Shown in pieces: positions 25,345-35,375 of a stretch of 44,601 bases of DNA. The translations under genes were made by a program, and so were the position numbers. This DNA comes from Bradyrhizobium liaoningense (GTDB taxonomy: Bacteria > Pseudomonadota > Alphaproteobacteria > Rhizobiales > Xanthobacteraceae), in contig NZ_JAFCJM010000055.1 of NCBI RefSeq assembly GCF_018130955.1, positions 1-44,601 on the forward strand, read 5' to 3'. Position 1 is the first letter of the stretch. Every line of letters begins with the position of its first letter. Under the pieces are notes generated by a model. The model saw only the letters and a program-made list of their open reading frames with translations, was not told where the DNA came from and did not search any database.

Positions 25345-26213
25345 GAACCGCCCTCCTTCGCATGGTCGCGCAGCCAGCGCGCGGCCTTGCGAAGCCCGCC
25401 GAACGGGAACAGGTGAAAGCCCCTGATTTGCGAGGTCATGGCATCAGGCGCGGCTGTGATGCCCCGCACGATCTCGTCCGGTCCGGTCTCGGTGAGCAGC
25501 CGGCCATAGCGGCCGATCTGGTTGCGCACCGCGCGGATCGAGTTGCCGATGCCGCAGCGGAGCGCGAATTTCATCAGCGTCGCCGGGCTTGCGGGGCCCG
25601 CAAGGCCTATGATCACCGGCAGGTCGACGGCTGCGAGCTTGAGCTCGCCGAGCCAGTTGAGGATCGGCGCCGTCTCGAAGCAGAACTGCGTGACGACATC
25701 GAGACCGATCTGTCGCTCATCGGCCCAGTCGCGCCAGGCCGCAAAAGCCTTCACCACCTGTGCCGGATCGAGATAGGGATGGCCCTCGGGATGGCCGGCG
25801 ACGCTGACGCAGGAAAAGCCGTGCGCCTCGATCAGGCCGCTCGTCGCGATATCGCGGCTGGATTTGAACGGACCCTTGGCAATCGCGACGTCGCCGGCAA
25901 TGAGCAGGATGCGCGCAACGTCCGCCTCGCCGCGCAGCCGGCGGAAGAAATCATCTAGCGCCGCCCGGGAATGAATCTCGCGCGCGGCGATGTGCGGGAC
26001 GGGGTTGAAACAGGCGCGGCGCAGCGCCGCCGCGGTCTCGACATTGTGCAGATAGTTGTCACCGGGCAGGAAGGTGATGCTGACGTCGATGCCTTGCGCG
26101 AAATGATCGCAGAGGTCGGCGAGTTGCTGGCCGCTGGAGGAGATTTCGACCGAGGCCGATTCCAGCATCGCCGCGAGATCGCCTGAGACTGCCTGTTCGA
26201 GCGCCGTTGTCAT
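25332..26213 (-). CDS. Methylenetetrahydrofolate reductase-like protein
   Basis: A 293-residue flavin-reductase-like TIM barrel. Typical elements are ISITFLPGDN near the start, CFNPVPHIAAREIH, then RILLIAGDVA, FSCVSVAGHPEGHPY and DVVTQFCFET, which correspond to the folate and flavin sites of MetF. The sequence differs from the housekeeping MetF, and the length is typical of the short C1-metabolism group. The preferred start is ATG 26213 (GGAG at 7 bases); GTG 26225 is also in frame. It follows the methyltransferase-like gene after 13 bases, so the two form an operon. Confidence 0.87.
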   Translation of the reverse strand: MTTALEQAVSGDLAAMLESASVEISSSGQQLADLCDHFAQGIDVSITFLPGDNYLHNVETAAALRRACFNPVPHIAAREIHSRAALDDFFRRLRGEADVARILLIAGDVAIAKGPFKSSRDIATSGLIEAHGFSCVSVAGHPEGHPYLDPAQVVKAFAAWRDWADERQIGLDVVTQFCFETAPILNWLGELKLAAVDLPVIIGLAGPASPATLMKFALRCGIGNSIRAVRNQIGRYGRLLTETGPDEIVRGITAAPDAMTSQIRGFHLFPFGGLRKAARWLRDHAKEGGSQNP

Positions 26214-26226
26214 GGCCGGCTCCACC

Positions 26227-27651
26227 TCAGGCCGGCGCGCGACGGCGCGAGATCACATAGGTCTCGTCGTTGAACCAGAGACCGCCGTGCTTTCTGACCA
26301 CCCGGTCGGTCGCCTCGAGATAGCGGCCGTCGCGCACGACCTCGGAGAGCCGGTCGTCCTCGATCTGCGCGACATAGATCGCGGCGTTCCAGGCGGCGAA
26401 CAAGGTCGAGGTGCCGATCGGGCCGGACACCTCGTCCGGCAGCGTGTGCATGCGGTAGCGAAAAATCGCCCGCGCGTCCGACGAGGCGTTGAAATTGTAG
26501 TGTCGCGCCGCCGAGCCGAGTTCGTGCTTGACCTGGCGCAGGATCGCATAGCGGTCGGTGCCGAAGGGATCATCGCCCGGCCAGACCTGATCGATGATCT
26601 CCATGCCGGGATCGTGGCCGTGGGAGTGGATGCCGATCAGCCGCCCGCCGGGCCGCAAGGCGCGGACCAGCGGCGTCACGACCTTTGACGCCTTGAATTC
26701 GACGCTGGCCCGCGCCCGATAGGGCTGCGAGGCGATGACGAGGTCGTAGTCGGCCATCACGCGGCCCGGGCGCGGCATGATCGGATCGAGCAGGAAGGAA
26801 TGATCCTCGCGCCGCAACGTCAAGATCACCGGCCGCGTGTAGACGGGATTGCCGGTCTTATGACTGATGCCGGCGCGCCAGTTCTCGGCGAGGAAGGGTT
26901 CGAGCTCGCCGATCTGCTCGGCAAAGCCATGCGCGGTGTTGCCGGACAGCGCGACATCCTTCCAGAGCAGGCCTTGCGCCGCAGTCGCCGAGCGCGGCGT
27001 CAGCCAGGGCGCTTCGCCGTAATAGAGGTTGGTGACCACGAGCACGGTTGCGGGATGCTCGAACAGGCGGTCCGCCATCTTCTCCAGCATCATGCGGACG
27101 TCTTCGTAGGAGATCTCCTTGGCGACGACGTACAGCGGCATCGCGGGAAAGCGCGCATGCAGCGCCCGCATCACCCGCGACAGCACCGTGCCGTCGCCGG
27201 AGCCGGCATCGAACAGCCGCAGCGCCGGCGGCGACGGCTGGAGGTTGGAGATCTCCAGCGAGATGCGGTTGGCGACCTCGGTCTTCTCGCTGCAGGTCGA
27301 GACGAACAGCAAATATTTTTGCCGGTTGTCGAAGAAGCGGAAGCCGGGCGGTGCGTGCTCGACAGCAGGTGCCGCGCCATTCGCCGCCTTCAGCGCCGCG
27401 GGAGCCGCATTGTGCAGCTGGGACGGCGCGTGTTCGGAGAGATAGGCCCGCACCTTGTCGAGCGTGCCGGTCGTGATCCTGGCGCCGTCGCGCAGCCGCG
27501 AGACCAGCTTGCCGTCGTTGACGACGAGCCGGCCGAAGGTCGATTCCGCCGTCTGCGTCGCGCGGCAAAAATCCCTGATCTCGCCGAGAATCTGGTCCGA
27601 GGTCGCGCCCCGCCCCTCGGCATCCCTGCCCTCACGCTCCTCAAGCCGCAT
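26227..27651 (-). CDS. HTH-like domain fused to SAM-dependent methyltransferase
   Basis: A 474-residue protein. Residues ~15-72 form a small helical DNA-binding-like domain (EIRDFCRATQTAESTFGRLVV, then NDGKLVSRLRDG, TLDKVRAYL). A linker leads to a Rossmann-fold methyltransferase with motif I FDAGSGDGTVLSRVM (~145-160), a conserved YYGEAPW region and motif IV/V DYDLVIASQPY and LRPGGRLIGIHSHGHD. The methyl acceptor is not known. The ATG at 27651 has a good AGGAG ribosome binding site. The MTHFR-like gene follows in the same operon, which hints at a role in C1 transfer; a regulatory role through the N-terminal domain is equally possible. Confidence 0.75.
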   Translation of the reverse strand: MRLEEREGRDAEGRGATSDQILGEIRDFCRATQTAESTFGRLVVNDGKLVSRLRDGARITTGTLDKVRAYLSEHAPSQLHNAAPAALKAANGAAPAVEHAPPGFRFFDNRQKYLLFVSTCSEKTEVANRISLEISNLQPSPPALRLFDAGSGDGTVLSRVMRALHARFPAMPLYVVAKEISYEDVRMMLEKMADRLFEHPATVLVVTNLYYGEAPWLTPRSATAAQGLLWKDVALSGNTAHGFAEQIGELEPFLAENWRAGISHKTGNPVYTRPVILTLRREDHSFLLDPIMPRPGRVMADYDLVIASQPYRARASVEFKASKVVTPLVRALRPGGRLIGIHSHGHDPGMEIIDQVWPGDDPFGTDRYAILRQVKHELGSAARHYNFNASSDARAIFRYRMHTLPDEVSGPIGTSTLFAAWNAAIYVAQIEDDRLSEVVRDGRYLEATDRVVRKHGGLWFNDETYVISRRRAPA

Positions 27652-27732
27652 GGTTGATCTCCTGCGGTGGATCCCTCGATCAAATCAAGGGGCAAGCGCG
27701 GGGGAGCGTCAACCACAAACCGAGTGGGCAGA

Positions 27733-27756
27733 TTTTGTGGGCATATGCCCACAAAA
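27733..27756. promoter_or_regulatory. 24-bp perfect palindrome upstream of the methyltransferase operon
   Basis: TTTTGTGGGCATATGCCCACAAAA, centred between the RND pump stop codon (16 bases away) and the methyltransferase start. No T-tract follows the stem on either strand beyond the palindrome itself, so a terminator is less likely than an operator or a protein-binding site. Confidence 0.5.
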
Positions 27757-27771
27757 GTACAATCTTAGCGA

Positions 27772-30888
<3,117 letters not shown>

Positions 30889-30929
30889 TCAGCTCAGTTT
30901 TTTCTTTGCGCGCGCGGCAGTCCTGACGG

Positions 30930-30978
30930 CGCATGATCTTGTCGAAAACCGCTACTTGCCTTCCCGGATCATGCTTTA
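30930..30978. repeat. Palindromic repeat, family C (between adaptor and pump genes)
   Basis: Reads GCATGATCTTGTCGAAAACCGC and CCCGGATCATGCTTTAG. It fills the gap between the adaptor and pump genes, and its right edge (CTAAAGC on the minus strand) contains the TAA stop codon of the adaptor gene. Confidence 0.75.
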
Positions 30979-32223
30979 GCTGCCGGAGGCCGCGCGGTCG
31001 ATGAACAGGCTGCCCTTGGTTACAATCTGTTCGCCCGGTTTCAGATTGCTTGTGACTTCGACGAGGTCGCCGTTGACGAGGCCGATCTTGATGTGGCGCA
31101 GCTCGACCGACTTGTCCTCGCGCGCGACCCAGATGCGGACCTGGTCGCCTTCGTAGATCAAGGCCTGCTTCGGCACGGCGGGCGCCGCACGATCGCCGGC
31201 GGAATAGATCGTCACATTGGCGAACATTTCCGGCTTGAGCAGGCCTTCCTTGTTGTCGATGGTGGCGCGGACCAGAAGGCGGCGGGTGCTGGGATCGATC
31301 GCGGCGGCGACGTAGTTGATCTTGGCGGTGAGCGGACGGCCGGGCAGCGCCATCACGTTGACGGTGATGTCCTGCCCCACGCAGACGGAGGCGGCATCGC
31401 TCTCGCGTACGAAGGCGGTCAGCCAGACGGTGGAGAGATCGCCGATCACGAAGACGGGATCGCTGGCGCCGGAATTGACGTACTGGCCGGGGCCGATCTT
31501 GCGCTGCACGACCGTGCCTGCGATCGGCGAATAGATCGTGACCTCCGGATTGATGGCGCCCTTGTCGCCAAAAGCTTTGATCGCCTCGTCGGTGAAGCCG
31601 AGGATGCGCAGCTTGTTGCGCGCGGCCTCCAGCGCTGTCATCGACGAGCGCATGTCGTTCTGAGCCTGGACCTGGGTGGTCTCGGCCTGCTGATAATCCT
31701 TGAGCGGGATAGCGCGGCCTTCGTAGAGGTCCTTGGCGCGCTTGAACTGGATGTCGGCGAGCTCGAGCGCCGACTTCGCCTTGTTCTGCGAGCTCATCGC
31801 CGCGATGAAATCGTTCTGGGCCTGCACGGTGTCGGCGGCCTCGATCGTGAACAGCGGTTGTCCCTGCTTCAGGCTCTCTCCGGGCTTGGCGAGCAGCTTG
31901 GTCACCCGGCCGGCATAGGGCGAGAACACCGGGGTCGAGCGATCCTCGTCGACGGCGACCTTGCCTTCGGTGACGTACTCGGCCCGGAAGGCCTTCTTCT
32001 TCACGGGCTCGATGGTCAGCGTCGCCCATTCGGACGCGGTCGGCGTGAAGTTCTGGGCGTTCCTGCGCGACTGGCTGGAGATCTCGGAGTGGTTCTTCTC
32101 CTTGCCGTTGCCGGCAAAGAGGAAGCCATAGGCAGCACCACCGGCAAGCGCCAGTAGAACTACGGATGCAATCATCCGTTGCTTCGTAAATACCTGCGAT
32201 TGCTTGGTATTTTCAGCTACCAT
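30976..32223 (-). CDS. RND periplasmic adaptor (HlyD/CzcB type)
   Basis: A 415-residue membrane-fusion protein. An N-terminal hydrophobic segment (MIASVVLLALAGGAAYGFLF) anchors it; then the lipoyl-like first half (FSPYAGRVTKLLAKPGESLKQGQPLFTIE), an alpha-hairpin (QNDFIAAMSSQNKAKSALELA), the lipoyl second half (YSPIAGTVVQRKIGPGQYV) and beta-barrel (STVWLTAFV) follow. The N-terminus lacks an obvious Met/His-rich metal-binding tail. It is first in the operon with the RND pump. No upstream regulator is visible in the 150 bases before the CoA-transferase gene on the same strand. Confidence 0.92.
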   Translation of the reverse strand: MVAENTKQSQVFTKQRMIASVVLLALAGGAAYGFLFAGNGKEKNHSEISSQSRRNAQNFTPTASEWATLTIEPVKKKAFRAEYVTEGKVAVDEDRSTPVFSPYAGRVTKLLAKPGESLKQGQPLFTIEAADTVQAQNDFIAAMSSQNKAKSALELADIQFKRAKDLYEGRAIPLKDYQQAETTQVQAQNDMRSSMTALEAARNKLRILGFTDEAIKAFGDKGAINPEVTIYSPIAGTVVQRKIGPGQYVNSGASDPVFVIGDLSTVWLTAFVRESDAASVCVGQDITVNVMALPGRPLTAKINYVAAAIDPSTRRLLVRATIDNKEGLLKPEMFANVTIYSAGDRAAPAVPKQALIYEGDQVRIWVAREDKSVELRHIKIGLVNGDLVEVTSNLKPGEQIVTKGSLFIDRAASGS

Positions 32224-32375
32224 GGGCCCCGGTCATGTCTGCGATGATTGCGGCAAAATGACTGCCTCATCGGTCGCGCTAATAGTGCTGAATTGATAGT
32301 TCAAACAACCCTTAAAACGCGAGCCCCTTCTCGCATTGTGTTAAAATTTTGACACATGCCGCAGTGCACGCGCGA

Positions 32376-33779
32376 TTAACGGACGGGCCATTGCGGCGGG
32401 TGACTGCCGAGCGGCATCGCCGGACGCGCCCATCGCGCTGGCGTCTTCGACAATATCGCTGAATGCGTGACCGCCCTCAACGCCCCGAAGCCTGATGGCA
32501 TGCGCTCGATGAACGAGAGATGTACAGCCTCGCTCGTCAGCTCTTCGGCGTTCAACCCGTCAGCGAGACGCCCCAGACTCCACAACCACCGGCCTGTCTG
32601 CGCCAGTGATACACGCACATGCCAACTGCCGCCCTCGCGAGCCTGGCGCGCCTTCGCCATCATGGCGCCGAACGCCATCAGATAGCCGGTGGCGTGGTCG
32701 AGCATCTGCGCCGGCAATTCCTTGGGCCCGTCGATGCCGGCGGCTTGTCCCTCCGCGTGATTGAATCCGGTCGCGGTCTGCACCAGCGAGTCAAAACCGC
32801 GCCGCTCCGCCCAGGGGCCGGCATGGCCATAGGCCGAGAGCGTGACGTAGACGATGCCGGGATTGATCCTTGCGGCATCCTCCGGCGCGAAGCCGAGGGC
32901 GGCGAGCGAACGTGGACGATAGCCTTGCGAAAAAATGTCGGCGCTTGCGAGCAGCTCGCGCAATTGCCTGCGTCCCTCCCCCTGCTTGAGCTCGATGAAG
33001 GTCGTGAGCTTGCCGCGCCCGGTGTCGATCGTGAACCAGGGAATGGCCGGAAGCTCGGGACCCGACACGAGCAGGACGTCCGCGCCGTGGACCGCAAGCG
33101 TGCGGCCGGCGACGGGCCCGGCGATCACGCGCGAGAGATCGAGCACGCGCAGGCCTGCGAGCGGACGATCACCTTTGGGCCACGGTTTTGGCGGAGCGTC
33201 GCCGATCTTCTCGATCGAGACCAGCGGCAGCTTTGCGAGCGCCTGCGCCTGCGGCAACGCCGACCATTCGTCATGCGAACGCATCAGGGCAACGACGCCG
33301 CCGGCTGCATAGGCCGCGGCCTCGAAATCCTCGCCCTTCCACTGCATCAAGGCGGCCTGCACCTGCTCGCGCTCGGGCTTGCAGTTCAGCACGTTGCAGA
33401 CGGCGTCGCGATGATGGGGGAAGTTGGTGTGACAGCGCACGAAGCGGTTGTCGCCGGTCTTGTAAACGCCGGCGATCGCATCCCATGCCGGGGGCGGCGG
33501 CTTGTCGTCGACGCGCAGATAGCGCTCCGAGCGGCACTCGGCCGCGGCATGACGCATGTCGACGGCGACGTCCTGCGTCTCACCGCTGCGCAGCTTCCAG
33601 ATTTCGGCCGCGGCCAGGCCTGCGGCCGCGACGCTGACCTGGGCGGCAACGGCAACACGAAACGAGGACGGCAGTTGCGGCTCCTCGCCGGTCAGCGTGA
33701 CGTGCTCGAGCGCGGCCGGCTCGCCGCCTGCAGCCGTCCAGATCGCCTCCAGGATCGCAGCGGCACTTTGCATTGCCAT
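32376..33779 (-). CDS. CaiB/BaiF family CoA-transferase (class III)
   Basis: About 467 residues. It carries the class III elements LRVLDLSRVIAGPVAGRTLA, ADIFSQGYRPRSLAALG (a strand plus loop) and YGHAGPWAERRGFDSLVQ, the last with the expected active-site Asp region, plus LPAQMLDHATGYLMA. An N-terminal segment of ~200 residues differs from formyl-CoA transferase and includes a CaiB-like second copy fragment. Substrate acids unknown. The start is ATG 33779 (GGGAGG at 3 bases) or ATG 33773 (same site at 9 bases). Confidence 0.9.
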   Translation of the reverse strand: MAMQSAAAILEAIWTAAGGEPAALEHVTLTGEEPQLPSSFRVAVAAQVSVAAAGLAAAEIWKLRSGETQDVAVDMRHAAAECRSERYLRVDDKPPPPAWDAIAGVYKTGDNRFVRCHTNFPHHRDAVCNVLNCKPEREQVQAALMQWKGEDFEAAAYAAGGVVALMRSHDEWSALPQAQALAKLPLVSIEKIGDAPPKPWPKGDRPLAGLRVLDLSRVIAGPVAGRTLAVHGADVLLVSGPELPAIPWFTIDTGRGKLTTFIELKQGEGRRQLRELLASADIFSQGYRPRSLAALGFAPEDAARINPGIVYVTLSAYGHAGPWAERRGFDSLVQTATGFNHAEGQAAGIDGPKELPAQMLDHATGYLMAFGAMMAKARQAREGGSWHVRVSLAQTGRWLWSLGRLADGLNAEELTSEAVHLSFIERMPSGFGALRAVTHSAILSKTPARWARPAMPLGSHPPQWPVR

Positions 33780-33790
33780 TTTCCTCCCGC

Positions 33791-33873
33791 TAAAGCGCGA
33801 TGGCGCTTTAGCTTTTTGTTTGCGCATGATCTCTTCGGAAAACCGCTTCACACTTTTCCGGATCATGCTCTAG
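33791..33873. repeat. Palindromic repeat, family C
   Basis: Contains AAAGCGCGATGGCGCTTT, then GCATGATCTCTTCGGAAAACC, GCTTCACACTTTTCCGGATC and ATGCTCTAG. It fills the divergent region between the CoA-transferase gene and the small membrane protein gene. Confidence 0.82.
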
Positions 33874-33906
33874 CCTGCCGCGTTCCATAGCATGGAAAGG
33901 AAGGCA

Positions 33907-34194
33907 ATGGCTGCCATCGATCCCCTCACCGCGGGTGGCGTGCTGCTCGCAACCGCGCTGACCGACGCCGTCTATGTCATGTTCACCTCGGCCGTGGTGG
34001 CACGAAAGCGCGTGCCGGCGGCGACCTGGAGCAGCATCTGGTATGTGCTGTCATCCTATGCAGTGATCAGCTACACCGAGAACTGGATCTACGTGGCGTT
34101 TGCCGCGCTCGGCTCGTGGCTCGGCGCCTTCTTCACCATCACCTTCCTGCACCGCCCACCCGGCGGCCCGCCGGTGGGTGCGGCGCCGGAGTGA
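33907..34194 (+). CDS. Small membrane protein, function unknown
   Basis: A 95-residue protein with three hydrophobic segments (AGGVLLATALTDAVYVMFTSAVV, SSIWYVLSSYAVISY, WIYVAFAALGSWLGAFFTITFL). GGAAAGGAAGG stands directly before ATG 33907, supporting this start over ATG 33892. Family not recognised. Confidence 0.7.
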   Translation: MAAIDPLTAGGVLLATALTDAVYVMFTSAVVARKRVPAATWSSIWYVLSSYAVISYTENWIYVAFAALGSWLGAFFTITFLHRPPGGPPVGAAPE

Positions 34195-34226
34195 GAGTGT
34201 GCCGTGCTTTGGTGATCTTGCACGCT

Positions 34227-34328
34227 GTCATCATCCGCGAAGGCGGATGATCCAGTATTCCAGAGACGCCTGTGATTGAACCGACAAGCCGCAGCGTACT
34301 GGATACCCCGCCTGCGCGGGGTATGACA
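34227..34328. repeat. MITE-like repeat, family E
   Basis: Reads GTCATCATCCGCGAAGGCGG, ATGATCCAGTATTCCAGAGACG, then CGCAGCGTACTGGATACCCC and GCCTGCGCGGGGTATGACA. The two ends (ATCCGCGAAGGCGGAT, CCCCGCCTGCGCGGGG) are hairpins and the inner parts (CCAGTA / TACTGG) pair, giving a full-length inverted repeat of ~100 bases. I recognise this unit as common in Bradyrhizobium. Confidence 0.85.
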
Positions 34329-34397
34329 TCGAGAACTAATTCGACATTGTCGGGTTCGCGGCTACACTCGCAACATCAACAAGAAAAGGAATTCAAA

Positions 34398-35168
34398 ATG
34401 GATCTCGGTCTCAAGCGACGAAACGCAGTCATCCTGGGCGGCACGCGCGGCATCGGGCGGGCGATTGCGGCGACGCTGGCGGGTGAAGGCGCCAATGTCG
34501 CGGTCTGCGCGCGCAATGCGGATCAGGTGGCGGCTACGGTTGCCGAGTTGAAGGCGAGCGGTATCCGCGCCACCGGCGCCTCGGTCGACGTCACCGATGG
34601 CGCGGTGCTGAAGTCATGGATCGACGGCGTCGCCAGGGAACTGGGCGGCGTCGACATGCTGTTCTCCAATGCCGGCGCGATGGCGCAAGGCGGCGATCCC
34701 GCATCATGGGAGCAGAACTTTCGGCTCGACGTGCTCGGCGCGGTGCATGCGTTCGAAGCCGCGCGCCCGTTCCTCGAGACGAGCGGCGAGAAGACCGGCG
34801 ATGCCGCCTTCGTCATCATCTCGTCGATATCAGCGGCGCAGGCCGATGCGGCCAGCTCCTACGGCCCGATCAAGGCGGCGCTGATCCACATGGCCAAGGG
34901 ATTGGCGCGACAATATGCGTCCAAGAAGATCCGCGTCAACGTGGTGTCGCCCGGCACCGTCTATTTCAAGGGCGGCGTCTGGAACATGGTCGAGCAGAAC
35001 ATGCCCAAACGCTACGAGGATGCGATGCGCCGCAATCCATTGGGCCGCATGGCGACGCCGCAGGAGATTGCGAATGCCGCGGTGTTCCTGGCAAGCCCGG
35101 TGTCGTCGTTCACGACGGGGTCGAATCTCGTCGTGGACGGTGCGATCTCGAACCGGGTGAATTTTTAG
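34398..35168 (+). CDS. Short-chain dehydrogenase/reductase (SDR)
   Basis: A 256-residue classical SDR. Nucleotide binding at G14xxxG18xG20 (LGGTRGIGRAI), the NAG motif at 91-93, and catalytic Ser (IISSIS at 141-145), Tyr155 and Lys159 (SYGPIKAA) are present. The C-terminal VVDGAIS pattern is usual for 3-oxoacyl-ACP reductase-like members, but the substrate is open. ATG 34398 is chosen because AAAAGGA precedes it and the fold begins directly after it. A family E repeat lies just upstream. Confidence 0.93.
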   Translation: MDLGLKRRNAVILGGTRGIGRAIAATLAGEGANVAVCARNADQVAATVAELKASGIRATGASVDVTDGAVLKSWIDGVARELGGVDMLFSNAGAMAQGGDPASWEQNFRLDVLGAVHAFEAARPFLETSGEKTGDAAFVIISSISAAQADAASSYGPIKAALIHMAKGLARQYASKKIRVNVVSPGTVYFKGGVWNMVEQNMPKRYEDAMRRNPLGRMATPQEIANAAVFLASPVSSFTTGSNLVVDGAISNRVNF

Positions 35169-35187
35169 GGGCGCGATCATCGTCAGT

Positions 35188-35348
35188 CCCGTCATCCTGA
35201 GGTGCGAGTGCGCGGCGCAAAAGCGCCGTGCGCGAGCCTCGAAGGATGAACGGCCCGCTGCAGCCAGCCGGGCCGTCGCCCTTCGAGGCCTCCGCTACGC
35301 TCCGGCACCTCCAGCGACAATGGCTTCGCCATTGCGCGGGGGTGACGG
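35188..35348. repeat. Palindromic repeat, family A (long copy, no nuclease gene)
   Basis: GTCATCCTGAGGTGCGAG, an inner palindrome (tgcgcggcgcaaaagcgccgtgcg), GAGCCTCGAAGGATGAACGG, then a second unit (CTTCGAGGCCTCCGC...GGCACCTCCAGCGACAA) and hairpin (atggcttcgccat). It matches the copies flanking the GIY-YIG gene at 1619-2112. Confidence 0.82.
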
Positions 35349-35375
35349 TGAGAGATTTGCGTTTTGCCGACCGCC

